Source: PFJX01 sp031426735
GTDB taxonomy: Bacteria; Pseudomonadota; Gammaproteobacteria; Burkholderiales; Thiobacillaceae
NCBI GenBank assembly: GCA_031426735.1
Contig: JASJPK010000078.1
Location: forward strand, 1 to 64,000
Direction: 5' to 3'
Length of the DNA stretch: 64,000 nucleotides
Shown piece by piece: positions 24,862 to 32,348 of this stretch; the stretch's first letter is position 1, and each line of letters opens with the position of its first letter. A program made the position numbers and the translations under genes. Under the pieces are notes generated by a model, which saw only the letters and a list, made by a program, of their open reading frames with translations, was not told the DNA's origin and searched no databases.

Positions 24862-25475
24862 AGCAGAAAATTGATTGGATCGAAAAACGACTCTCCCTGC
24901 GCCGGGAGGCGGACTCGATGCTGTCCAGCATTTCCCAGGCGGATGCCGCGGCCCAGCCAATGGATGTCATGTTGCATGAACTCCTCGTGCACAAGGTTGA
25001 ACTGGAGATGCAGGTCGAAGAGCTGCAACGCACGCACATGGCCATGGAAGCGGCGCGAGACCACTACGTTGAGTATTACGAGTTTGCCCCGGTCGGATAT
25101 TTCGCCATCAACCGGGATGGCGTGATCAGCGAAATCAACCTGACCGGAGCGGCGATGCTGGGTGTGGATCGCGCCGAACTGCTCAATCGCCGCATGGCGA
25201 AATTCATTGCTCCGCCGGACAAAGATCGCTGGCATAGCCTGCTTCCAAGCATGCTGGAACATGCCGGAAGCGAACGGACAGTCTTCATGTTCGAGATGCT
25301 CCGCGCCGATGGCACCCCATTCGATGCCTATCTCGACTGCCGCACCCGGGAACCCATGACGGTACCGCCCGTGTTGCGTTTCGCGTTATTCGATGCCGGC
25401 AAGTTCAAGCAAGCCGAGAAGCAAATGCAGCAAATTCGGGAAGCGCGCAAGCCGGAGACAGGCGTACACGATTAG
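24858..25475 (+). CDS. stand-alone PAS sensor protein
   Basis: The 205-aa product has an N-terminal coiled coil (MLHELLVHKVELEMQVEELQ) followed by one PAS domain (EYYEFAPVGYFAINRDGVIS, LLNRRMAKFIAPPDKDRW, RADGTPFDAYLDC) and a short helix. There is no kinase, GGDEF or DNA-binding part, so it must act through a partner. The 4-nt overlap with the Crp/Fnr-type gene implies coupled translation and makes that regulator the obvious candidate partner; this is inference. Confidence 0.8.
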   Translation: MKQKIDWIEKRLSLRREADSMLSSISQADAAAQPMDVMLHELLVHKVELEMQVEELQRTHMAMEAARDHYVEYYEFAPVGYFAINRDGVISEINLTGAAMLGVDRAELLNRRMAKFIAPPDKDRWHSLLPSMLEHAGSERTVFMFEMLRADGTPFDAYLDCRTREPMTVPPVLRFALFDAGKFKQAEKQMQQIREARKPETGVHD

Positions 25476-25519
25476 GCGCCATACCGTCTGCCGAATGACA
25501 TTCACGCGAACGCCCAAGT

Positions 25520-25596
25520 CGTAGGATGGGCGAAGCGCAGCGCGCCCATCATCTACGCACGAAACGATGGGCGCGCTGCGCTTCGCCCATCCTACG
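25520..25596. repeat. perfect 31-bp palindrome (family P)
   Basis: CGTAGGATGGGCGAAGCGCA starts a 31-nt arm (25520-25550) that is matched perfectly by 25566-25596 across a 15-nt loop. It lies between two convergent genes and could also end transcription. Confidence 0.85.
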
Positions 25597-25659
25597 GGGT
25601 GGTGCCGATACCAGTTTGAATCGCCCCCGGAGTGTCGGATCGTGTTAGATCGAATCGTT

Positions 25660-26379
25660 CTAGCGGTATCGCACGTCGCACAGCAGTCGTTTCAATTCCG
25701 TCTTGACCACGCCGTAGCACTCGCACACGCGCTGTTCCAGTCCGGCCCGGTCGAGCACCGCGATGTGGCCGCGGCGGTAGCTGATCACGCCGGCGCGCTG
25801 CAGATTGCCGGCGGCTTCGGTGATGCCTTCGCGGCGCACGCCCAGCATGCTGGCGATCAGTTCCTGGGTCATCACCAACTGGTTGCTGGGCAGGCGATCG
25901 AGGCTCAGCAACAGCCAGCGGCACAGTTGTTGCTCCACCGAATGATGCCGATTACAGGCGGCGGTCTGTGACATCTGCGTCATCAGCGCCTGTGTGTAGC
26001 GCAGCAACAGCCGCTGCATCAGGCCGGCGCGATTGAATTCCTGCAACAGCTTGCCGCCCTCCAGCCGATAGGCGTGGCCTGCGGTCTGCACCACGGCGCT
26101 GCTGGGCGTGGAGTTGCCGCCCATGAACAGCGAAATGCCGACGATCCCCTCGTTGCCGACGCCGGCGGATTCGGCCGAGGCGCCCGATGCCATGACGTAG
26201 TGCAGCGAAACGATGGCAGTGGTGGGGAAGTAGGCGTACTGCAACTGGCCACCCGGCTCGTAGAGCATTTCACCGAGCGGTAAATTGACCGGTTCCAGAT
26301 GGGTGGCCAGGAATTCGTATTCCGCAGCGGGCAGCGCGGCAAGAAGATGGTTCTGGCTCGGGCTGGGAGCGGCCGTCAT
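25660..26379 (-). CDS. Crp/Fnr-family transcriptional regulator (paralogue B)
   Basis: The 239-aa protein has the same layout as the regulator at 24055: a cyclic-nucleotide-binding-like domain (VGNEGIVGISLFMGG) and a winged helix (LIASMLGVRREGITEAAGNLQ). By eye about two thirds of aligned residues are identical, and the recognition helix differs by one conservative change, so both may read the same operator. The gene is last in a minus-strand operon after a hybrid kinase and a response regulator; the gap to the latter is 5 nt. It converges on the PAS gene, with a palindrome between them. Confidence 0.88.
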   Translation of the reverse strand: MTAAPSPSQNHLLAALPAAEYEFLATHLEPVNLPLGEMLYEPGGQLQYAYFPTTAIVSLHYVMASGASAESAGVGNEGIVGISLFMGGNSTPSSAVVQTAGHAYRLEGGKLLQEFNRAGLMQRLLLRYTQALMTQMSQTAACNRHHSVEQQLCRWLLLSLDRLPSNQLVMTQELIASMLGVRREGITEAAGNLQRAGVISYRRGHIAVLDRAGLEQRVCECYGVVKTELKRLLCDVRYR

Positions 26380-26384
26380 TGTGA

Positions 26385-27209
26385 CTATTGCTTGCCGGTA
26401 ATTTCGACGCCGATGCCGCGATAGCCAATGAAGCGGCAGGATTGGGTGAACATCGGTTCGCCGCTGACCCGAAATTGTTGCCGCGTGCCATCGGCATTGA
26501 CGCGGCTGAACAGGAAATCCAGGAATGGCTGGCGGGCGGCGATGGTGGCCTGCAGCACTTCACGTTCCGCCTCGTTCCAGCCCTCCACCAAAACGCCGCC
26601 GGATTCCTCCGCCAGGGCATCGACGCGGATGCCGAGCATTTCCAGCACCGGGCCGGAGACCTTGGTGAAGTTCATGTTCTCGTCCTGTTCCCAGTACCAG
26701 TCGGAGGCCAGTTCGGTAAGGCTGCGGTAGCGCGCTTCGCTTTCGCGCAGCTCGGCGGTGCGGTCCTGCACGGTCTGTTCCAGTTCCTGGTTGTACTGTT
26801 CGAGTTTTTTGTACAACAGGCGCACTTCCAGCATGTTGTGGATGCGCGTCCTGGCTTCGACCAGATCGAACGGTTTGCTGATGAAATCCCTGGCGCCGGC
26901 CTGCAGGGCGCGCAATTTGTGGCCGGGTTGGGCGGTAATCACCAGCACCGGCAGATAACCGTCCGCAGCGTTGGTCTTGAGTCCTTCCATGACCTGGAAG
27001 CCGTCCATGCCAGGCATCTGCAAGTCGAGCAGGATCAGGTCGTAATGGTGCTTGCGATGCAGCGCGAACACTTCGCGCGGATTCATCGTCGAGGCCACAC
27101 TGGTGTAGCCGGCTTCATGCAGCAGTTGTTCGAGCAGCATGACGTTGGATTCCTGATCGTCGACGATCAGGATGCCGGCATTGAGGATTTCCGACTCAGT
27201 CAGTTTCAT
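26385..27209 (-). CDS. response regulator with C-terminal PAS domain
   Basis: The 274-aa product has a receiver domain (VDDQESN; phospho-acceptor Asp62 in LILLDLQMPGMDG; conserved Lys in SKPF near 112), a coiled coil (about 125-155, YKKLEQYNQELEQTVQDR) and a PAS domain (YRSLTELASDWYWEQDENMN onward). No DNA-binding or enzymatic output domain is present. It overlaps the upstream kinase gene by 4 nt and lies 5 nt before a Crp/Fnr-type gene, so it probably relays the kinase signal by protein contact. Confidence 0.87.
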   Translation of the reverse strand: MKLTESEILNAGILIVDDQESNVMLLEQLLHEAGYTSVASTMNPREVFALHRKHHYDLILLDLQMPGMDGFQVMEGLKTNAADGYLPVLVITAQPGHKLRALQAGARDFISKPFDLVEARTRIHNMLEVRLLYKKLEQYNQELEQTVQDRTAELRESEARYRSLTELASDWYWEQDENMNFTKVSGPVLEMLGIRVDALAEESGGVLVEGWNEAEREVLQATIAARQPFLDFLFSRVNADGTRQQFRVSGEPMFTQSCRFIGYRGIGVEITGKQ

Positions 27210-28897
27210 GTCGGCGCCTTGATGGCTGCGCGATGGGCTTGCGTTTGCGCGTACTTCAGCGCCACGTCCAGCGCATCCATGAACGCGTTGACTTTGATCG
27301 GCTTGGTCAGATAGTTGAAAAAACCGGCCGCGAGGGCTTTCTCGATGTCATGCGACAAGGCATTGGCGCTCAGCGCGATGATCGGGATATGCGCCGTGGC
27401 CGGTTCCGCGCGCAGAATTTTCATGGCTTCGATGCCGCTGATGCCGGGCAAGTTGATGTCCATCAGGATCACTTCCGGCAAATAGGCACGCGCGAATGCG
27501 ATGCCGATATCGGCATCTGCCGCCGAGAGCAGGCGCAACTCGGGGCGGCGGGCGATGATTTGCTCGACCAGCTCCAGGTTGGCCGGGTTGTCTTCGACAT
27601 AAAGCAGGGTGCGTTGCGGCGTGCCATCCGGCAAGCGAACTTGCGCCAGCGCCGCATGCTCGACTTCGTGCGGCGCAAGCTGCGGCGCAGTCGTCAGGCT
27701 CAATTCGAACCAGAACACGCTGCCGACTCCGACTGCGCTATCGACACCGATATTGCCGCCCATCAGTTCGACCAGCCGCTTGGTCACCACCAGGCCGATG
27801 CCGGTGCCTTCTTCCGTGCCGGCCTCTTTGCCAAGCCGGTTGAATGGCTGAAAAAGCTGTGCAACCAGTTCCGGCGGGATGCCCGCGCCGGTGTCGCGGA
27901 CGCTGATACGCAACGAATTCTGCTGACTCAGGCTGCACTCCACGGCGACCGCGCCACCAGGTTTGTTGTACTTGATGGCATTGAACAGCAGGTTGATGAG
28001 CACTTGTTTGACCCGGGTGCGGTCGGCTTTGACGAAGTAGGGCGTTTCGAAACGCGGAAAAGTCAGACCAATGCCGCGTTTCTGCGCTTGTGGCTCAATC
28101 ATGGCGCGGCATTCGAGCATGACCTCGGCCAACGAAACCGGCTCCCGCGACAGCGTGACCTTGCCCGATTCGATCAGTGCGAGATCGAGGATTTCGTTGA
28201 TCAGTTCGAGCAGATACCAACCCGCTTTCAGGATCTGATCGAGGCTGCGCTGCTGCGAAGGCGTCGGATGCGGCAAACCGGATTCCATGAGCTGGGCGAA
28301 ACCGAGGATCGCATTCAGCGGTGTGCGCAGTTCATGGCTCATGCTGGACAGGAAATCCGTCTTTGCGCGGTTGGCCTTCTCCGCCGCGGCGAGGGCTTCG
28401 TGCAGTTCCGATTCGACCTGCTTGCGCACCGTATTGTCGGTGCCGATCAGCAGATAGCCGATGATCTCGCCGTAATCGTCGCGCAACGCCGTGATCGACA
28501 CGATGGCAGGAAAGCGGCTGCCATCCTTGCAGATATAGGTGAGCTCGTAGATGTCTTCGATGCCGCGCGAAGCCTTGAACGCCAATGCCTGGAAGCCCGG
28601 CGTGATGGTGGTGGCAAGTTCGAGACTGAGTGCCTGGGCACGCGCCGTCACTTCGCGCGGATCATGGATGTCGCTGGGGTTGATCTTGTTGACAACTTCG
28701 GCTGCCTGATAACCCAGCATGCGTTCCGCGCCGACATTGAAGAGCTGGATGATGCCTTTCTCGTCGGTGGCGATGATTGAGAAATTGGCGCTGGTGAGAA
28801 TTGCGTTCTGCAAGGCGCCAGTCTTGAACAACGCTTCCTGGCGCCGGAGTTCGCTGCTGCTTTCGGCAAGGACGGGCGTGCTGTCTGATTCGCGCAT
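27206..28897 (-). CDS. PAS hybrid histidine kinase with receiver domain
   Basis: The 563-aa protein lacks membrane segments and is cytoplasmic. Order: PAS/PAC domain (residues about 25-160), HisKA with H-box SHELRTPLNAILGF (His188), HATPase with N-box VLINLLFNAIKYN, DTGAGIPPE and GTGIGLVVTKRL, and a C-terminal receiver (LYVEDNPAN, Asp480 in LMDINLPG, Lys in TKPIK). It feeds the response regulator next to it. The ATG at 28897 is preferred; the in-frame GTG at 28990 would run through operator S7. No clear ribosome binding site precedes either. The PAS/PAC is nearly identical to that of the GGDEF protein at the left edge. Confidence 0.88.
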   Translation of the reverse strand: MRESDSTPVLAESSSELRRQEALFKTGALQNAILTSANFSIIATDEKGIIQLFNVGAERMLGYQAAEVVNKINPSDIHDPREVTARAQALSLELATTITPGFQALAFKASRGIEDIYELTYICKDGSRFPAIVSITALRDDYGEIIGYLLIGTDNTVRKQVESELHEALAAAEKANRAKTDFLSSMSHELRTPLNAILGFAQLMESGLPHPTPSQQRSLDQILKAGWYLLELINEILDLALIESGKVTLSREPVSLAEVMLECRAMIEPQAQKRGIGLTFPRFETPYFVKADRTRVKQVLINLLFNAIKYNKPGGAVAVECSLSQQNSLRISVRDTGAGIPPELVAQLFQPFNRLGKEAGTEEGTGIGLVVTKRLVELMGGNIGVDSAVGVGSVFWFELSLTTAPQLAPHEVEHAALAQVRLPDGTPQRTLLYVEDNPANLELVEQIIARRPELRLLSAADADIGIAFARAYLPEVILMDINLPGISGIEAMKILRAEPATAHIPIIALSANALSHDIEKALAAGFFNYLTKPIKVNAFMDALDVALKYAQTQAHRAAIKAPT

Positions 28898-28970
28898 GGG
28901 AGATTTCTGTGTATGGGTTGGACGGCCCTGAGGCGGATTCAGAGGGTGACAGACTTGCCTGCGACCGTTT

Positions 28971-28984
28971 GTACGCTGGCGTAC
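28971..28984 (-). promoter_or_regulatory. regulon operator S7, most symmetric copy
   Basis: GTACGC-TG-GCGTAC has perfect 6-bp arms and an ACAGAC flank. On the minus strand CACCCT (28948-28943) begins 22 nt beyond it. It lies 74 nt upstream of the hybrid kinase start. Confidence 0.55.
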
Positions 28985-29055
28985 AGACACCTGTTTAATT
29001 TTTCTTGTCCTGTCCAGGCGAGCGCCAGATGCGCTTGAAAAATTCCGTTCGATAA

Positions 29056-29069
29056 GTTCGCCAGCGCAC
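29056..29069 (+). promoter_or_regulatory. regulon operator S8
   Basis: The site is GTTCGC-CA-GCGCAC followed by AGAT. GAACAT (29092-29097) begins 22 nt after it. It lies 97 nt before the Lmo0937-type gene and is back to back with S7. Confidence 0.5.
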
Positions 29070-29165
29070 AGATCAATGCGTAGATACGGCGGAACATGGA
29101 TCCGGCGCGATTCCGTATTTCTGAATGATCAATCTTTCTTCATTCAGCGTTTTCAGGAGGAAGAA

Positions 29166-29312
29166 ATGCTCGAAACCATTGCGATTCTGTTGATAGTCCT
29201 CTGGGCGCTCGGCCTGGTCACCTCATACACGATGGGCGGGTTTATTCACGTGCTCATCGTTATCGCGGTCGTGGTGGTATTGGTGCGCCTGATTCAAGGC
29301 AGACGACTGTAA
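29166..29312 (+). CDS. Lmo0937 family small membrane protein
   Basis: The 48-aa product has two hydrophobic stretches around a conserved LVTSYTMGGFIHVL turn and ends in QGRRL, matching the Lmo0937 family of small membrane proteins. The function is unknown; members often stand beside stress genes. AGGAGGAA precedes the ATG at 29166. Longer in-frame starts add an unlikely basic leader. It is first in a run of four small membrane-protein genes. Confidence 0.85.
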   Translation: MLETIAILLIVLWALGLVTSYTMGGFIHVLIVIAVVVVLVRLIQGRRL

Positions 29313-29367
29313 CGAGCCTGCACAAAGATTAACCATGCATGCGATTTAACCAACAACGGAGAAAGTC

Positions 29368-29679
29368 ATGAGCCAGTTAAACGAAGTTACAAAAGACCAA
29401 TTGATCGCCGATTTCAATGTGGTGGTGGCGGATGCGGAAGCCTTGTTGAAAGCCACCGCCAATCAGGGCGGGGAAAAGCTGGGAGAGGTACGCGCCAAGG
29501 CGGAAGAATCGCTCAGAATTGCGAAAGCCAGGATGCTGGAGGCGCAGGATGCCCTGATTGCCAAGACAAAGGAGGCCGCCCGGGCCACCGACGAATATGT
29601 TCATGAAAAGCCATGGAACGCCATCGGCATTGCCGCCGGTGTCGGTTTGCTGATCGGCTACCTGATGGGACGCCGCTAG
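29368..29679 (+). CDS. DUF883 / YqjD-like protein, copy 2
   Basis: The 103-aa product has an amphipathic helical body (FNVVVADAEALLKATANQGG, LRIAKARMLEAQDALIAKTK) and a C-terminal membrane anchor (EKPWNAIGIAAGVGLLIGYL, then MGRR), the ElaB/YqjD hallmark. In E. coli YqjD anchors inactive ribosomes to the membrane in stationary phase. Genes resembling yqjE and yqjK follow in the same order as in E. coli, which strengthens the call. A paralogue is at 15398-15712. Confidence 0.9.
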   Translation: MSQLNEVTKDQLIADFNVVVADAEALLKATANQGGEKLGEVRAKAEESLRIAKARMLEAQDALIAKTKEAARATDEYVHEKPWNAIGIAAGVGLLIGYLMGRR

Positions 29680-29689
29680 GCGCGCTGCC

Positions 29690-30082
29690 ATGCCCGATAC
29701 GACCGCCGCCGGGGGCAAGGGGCTGCTGGAGTCGCTGACCACGCTCGCTGCGACGCTGATTGCCATTGCCCATACGCGTCTTGCTCTGTTGTCCACGGAC
29801 CTGGAGGAAGAGCGAGAGCATTTCATTTCGTTACTGGTGCTGGCGCTTGCCGCCCTGTTTTTCCTTGGGGTCGGCGTGTTGCTGGCGACACTGCTGCTGG
29901 TGGTCGCATTCTGGGATACGTACCGTCTTCCGCTGCTGGGTGTGCTGACCGGGCTATTTCTGGCGGCCGGCATCGCGGCATGGAGAATCGCGCTGCATAA
30001 AGTGAGATCCAAACCAAGATTTTTCGCGGCGAGCATGGCGGAATTGTTGAAAGACCGGCAGCAGCTCGTTTCCCGTTTATGA
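29690..30082 (+). CDS. YqjE-like phage-holin-superfamily membrane protein
   Basis: The 130-aa product has an N-terminal helix (LLESLTTLAATLIAIAHTRL, with LLSTDLEEERE after it), two transmembrane helices (residues about 45-72 and 80-100) and a cytoplasmic tail. This is the Phage_holin_3_6/DUF1469 (YqjE) pattern. It is not a phage gene in this context: it lies between yqjD-like and yqjK-like genes with gaps of 10 and 7 nt. The role is unknown, probably membrane-associated in stress. Confidence 0.87.
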   Translation: MPDTTAAGGKGLLESLTTLAATLIAIAHTRLALLSTDLEEEREHFISLLVLALAALFFLGVGVLLATLLLVVAFWDTYRLPLLGVLTGLFLAAGIAAWRIALHKVRSKPRFFAASMAELLKDRQQLVSRL

Positions 30083-30089
30083 GTGAAAA

Positions 30090-30374
30090 ATGAACGAAAA
30101 ATCAGCCCGCCTGCTTGCGCAACGTGAACGCCTGATCAAACTGGCGGCCTCACAACGCACAACCCTGGCGCAAAACATCGAGCCGTGGCGCATTCCGTTG
30201 GCGCGGGTCGATCAGGGTTTGGCTGCGCTGCGGGCGATCCGGCGCAATCCCGTCTGGATCGTCGGCGGTTTCGTCTTGCTCGCGGCACTGCGACCCTTCC
30301 GCGTCGTGACGTGGCTGCGCCGCGGCTGGATGACATGGCAGATGCTGCGTGGATTGCGTAGCCCTGAAAAGTAA
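30090..30374 (+). CDS. YqjK-like protein
   Basis: The 94-aa product has a basic, helical N-terminal half (LLAQRERLIKLAASQRTTLA) and one short hydrophobic stretch (VWIVGGFVLLAAL), typical of the YqjK-like family. It is the last gene of the Lmo0937-yqjD-yqjE-yqjK operon. Its function is not known. It converges on rarA, 11 nt away. Confidence 0.8.
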   Translation: MNEKSARLLAQRERLIKLAASQRTTLAQNIEPWRIPLARVDQGLAALRAIRRNPVWIVGGFVLLAALRPFRVVTWLRRGWMTWQMLRGLRSPEK

Positions 30375-30385
30375 CCGCCAGATTC

Positions 30386-31744
30386 CTATTTGCCGCGTTT
30401 GCCTGCCGCTGAATCGAGCGTCTTGAGATAGGCCAGTCGCTCCCCGATCTTGCCTTCCAGGCCGCGCGGCGTCGGTTGGTAGAAGCGGGGCGGGCGGGGC
30501 AGCTCGTCGGGGAAGTAATGTTCGCCGGCGGCGTAGGCTTCCGGTTCGTCATGGGAATAACGATAGGCATGGCCGTAGCCGAGTTCCTTCATCAGCCGGG
30601 TCGGCGCGTTACGCAGATGCACCGGCACCGGGCGCGAACCGTCTTGCGCGATGAACGTCTGTGCCGCCTTCCAGGCGGTGTAGACCGCGTTGCTCTTGGG
30701 CGCAGCTGCCAGGTAGAGCACGGCCTGGGCCAACGCCAGTTCGCCTTCCGGGCTGCCCAGGCGTTCAAAAGTTGCAACCGCGTCCAGCGCTGTACTCAAG
30801 GCGCGCGGGTCGGCCAGGCCGATGTCTTCCACTGCCATGCGGATCAGGCGGCGGCCGAGATAGAGCGGGTCGGCGCCGCCGTCGAGCATGCGGCTGAGCC
30901 AGTACAGCGCGGCATCCGGGCTGGAACCGCGCACGGATTTGTGCAGCGCCGAGATCTGGTCGTAGAACGCATCGCCGCCTTTGTCGAACCGGCGTCGTGA
31001 GGGTGCCAGCGCTTCGCCGATGAACGCGGCATCGGCATCGTTCCGGCCGGCTGCGTGCGCGGCGGTGACCAGTTGATCAAGCAGATTCAACAAACGGCGG
31101 CCGTCGCCGTCGGCATAGCCAAGCAGCATCTGGCGGGCATCGTCGGGCAGGGCGATAGCCAGATTGCCTTCGCTCAACGCCCGTTCCAGCAGCGCGGCCA
31201 GGCCGGCTTCATCGAGCGACTTGAGCACGTAAACCTGGGCGCGCGAGAGGAGGGCGCCGACGACTTCAAAAGAAGGGTTCTCGGTGGTGGCGCCGATGAA
31301 AGTGAGCAGGCCGGATTCGACGTGCGGTAGGAAGGCATCCTGCTGCGCCTTGTTGAAACGATGCACTTCATCGACGAACAAGATGGTCTGGCGACCGGCG
31401 GCGCGATTGACGCGGGCGCGCTCGATCGCTTCGCGGATTTCCTTGACGCCGGACAGCACGGCGGAAATCTGGATGAAATCAGCCTCGAAATGGCTGGCCA
31501 TCAGCCGCGCCAGCGTGGTTTTTCCGACGCCGGGCGGTCCCCACAGAATCATCGAATGCGGTTTGCCGGACTCGAAGGTCAGCCGTAACGGCCGGCCGGG
31601 GCCGAGCAGATGGTTTTGGCCGATGACCTGGTCGATGCTGTTCGGGCGCAGGCGCTCGGCCAGTGGGATGGCGGCCTCGCTACGACTTTGTTCGGAAGTA
31701 TCCCGTGGCGCGGCGAACAGATCGCCCGAATTAACGGTCGCCAA
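30386..31744 (-). CDS. rarA: replication-associated recombination protein A (RarA/MgsA)
   Basis: The 452-aa AAA+ ATPase of the clamp-loader type acts at stalled replication forks. Motifs: LRPNSIDQVIGQNHLLG at the N-terminus, Walker A GPPGVGKTT near residue 70, Walker B LFVDEVHRFNKAQQDAFLPH, sensor GATTENPSFEVVGALLSR, and the C-terminal MgsA/tetramerisation region (GYGHAYRYSHDEPEAYAAGE). It overlaps lolA upstream by 14 nt, forming ftsK-lolA-rarA in that order on the minus strand, a common gammaproteobacterial and betaproteobacterial arrangement. Confidence 0.95.
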   Translation of the reverse strand: MATVNSGDLFAAPRDTSEQSRSEAAIPLAERLRPNSIDQVIGQNHLLGPGRPLRLTFESGKPHSMILWGPPGVGKTTLARLMASHFEADFIQISAVLSGVKEIREAIERARVNRAAGRQTILFVDEVHRFNKAQQDAFLPHVESGLLTFIGATTENPSFEVVGALLSRAQVYVLKSLDEAGLAALLERALSEGNLAIALPDDARQMLLGYADGDGRRLLNLLDQLVTAAHAAGRNDADAAFIGEALAPSRRRFDKGGDAFYDQISALHKSVRGSSPDAALYWLSRMLDGGADPLYLGRRLIRMAVEDIGLADPRALSTALDAVATFERLGSPEGELALAQAVLYLAAAPKSNAVYTAWKAAQTFIAQDGSRPVPVHLRNAPTRLMKELGYGHAYRYSHDEPEAYAAGEHYFPDELPRPPRFYQPTPRGLEGKIGERLAYLKTLDSAAGKRGK

Positions 31745-32348
31745 TGACGTCAGCGCCCTTGGGCGGAGAAAATCGGAACAGGCTGGCGCCCATGGATGGG
31801 TTGCGTTGCAGGCTGGAGAAACGCAGCAGCGTGGTCTGACCGAAGTTGTCCTTCAGTTCCATGACCTGTAAGTCGTCGCCCTTGAAACCCATGCGAACCT
31901 TCTCGAAGCTGCCTTCCTTGCTCTTCGGCGTCGCTTCCAGCCATTCAAGACTGTCCTTGCTGCCGGTGTCCTTCAGGCTGAACAGTTTTTCGATGTCGTT
32001 GTCGCCCGCCAACAGTGCGGCGGGACTGTCGCCCAGTGCCTGATCCAGCTTGCGCACTGTGACCTGGTCGAGGTCTTCATCGTGGATCCAGAGTTTCTTG
32101 CCGTCGCCGACGATGAGTTGCGCATACGGTTTCTGGTAGACCCAGCGGAATTTGCCCGGACGGGAAAAATACAGGTTGCCGCTGGCTTCCTGCGTCTTGC
32201 GACCGGCGCGGTCGGTCACGGTTTGCGTGAAGTTGGCCTTGAGACCCTTGGTGCTGTCGATGAAGGCTTCCAGTCGTGCTCTGGAATCGGCCAGAACGGG
32301 TGTGGATGCTGCAATAAGGATCAGTGAAATCAGAGTGTTACGAATCAT
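31731..32348 (-). CDS. lolA: outer membrane lipoprotein carrier protein LolA
   Basis: The 205-aa periplasmic chaperone carries lipoproteins from LolCDE to LolB. A signal peptide (MIRNTLISLILIAASTPVLA) is followed by the LolA fold with LKANFTQTVTDRAGRKTQEA, GNLYFSRPGKFRWVYQKPY and KLWIHDEDLDQVTVRKL. The length is normal. Its start overlaps the ftsK stop by 11 nt and its stop overlaps rarA. The many predicted lipoproteins in this window would be its clients. Confidence 0.94.
   Translation of the reverse strand: MIRNTLISLILIAASTPVLADSRARLEAFIDSTKGLKANFTQTVTDRAGRKTQEASGNLYFSRPGKFRWVYQKPYAQLIVGDGKKLWIHDEDLDQVTVRKLDQALGDSPAALLAGDNDIEKLFSLKDTGSKDSLEWLEATPKSKEGSFEKVRMGFKGDDLQVMELKDNFGQTTLLRFSSLQRNPSMGASLFRFSPPKGADVIGDR

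Noticed and set aside
28898..28990. In-frame GTG start at 28990 for the hybrid kinase
   Set aside because: It would place operator S7 and its -10-like hexamer inside the coding region.
29690..30082. Phage holin
   Set aside because: The hydrophobic pattern belongs to the holin superfamily, but the yqjD-yqjE-yqjK order and absence of phage genes show a YqjE-like protein.
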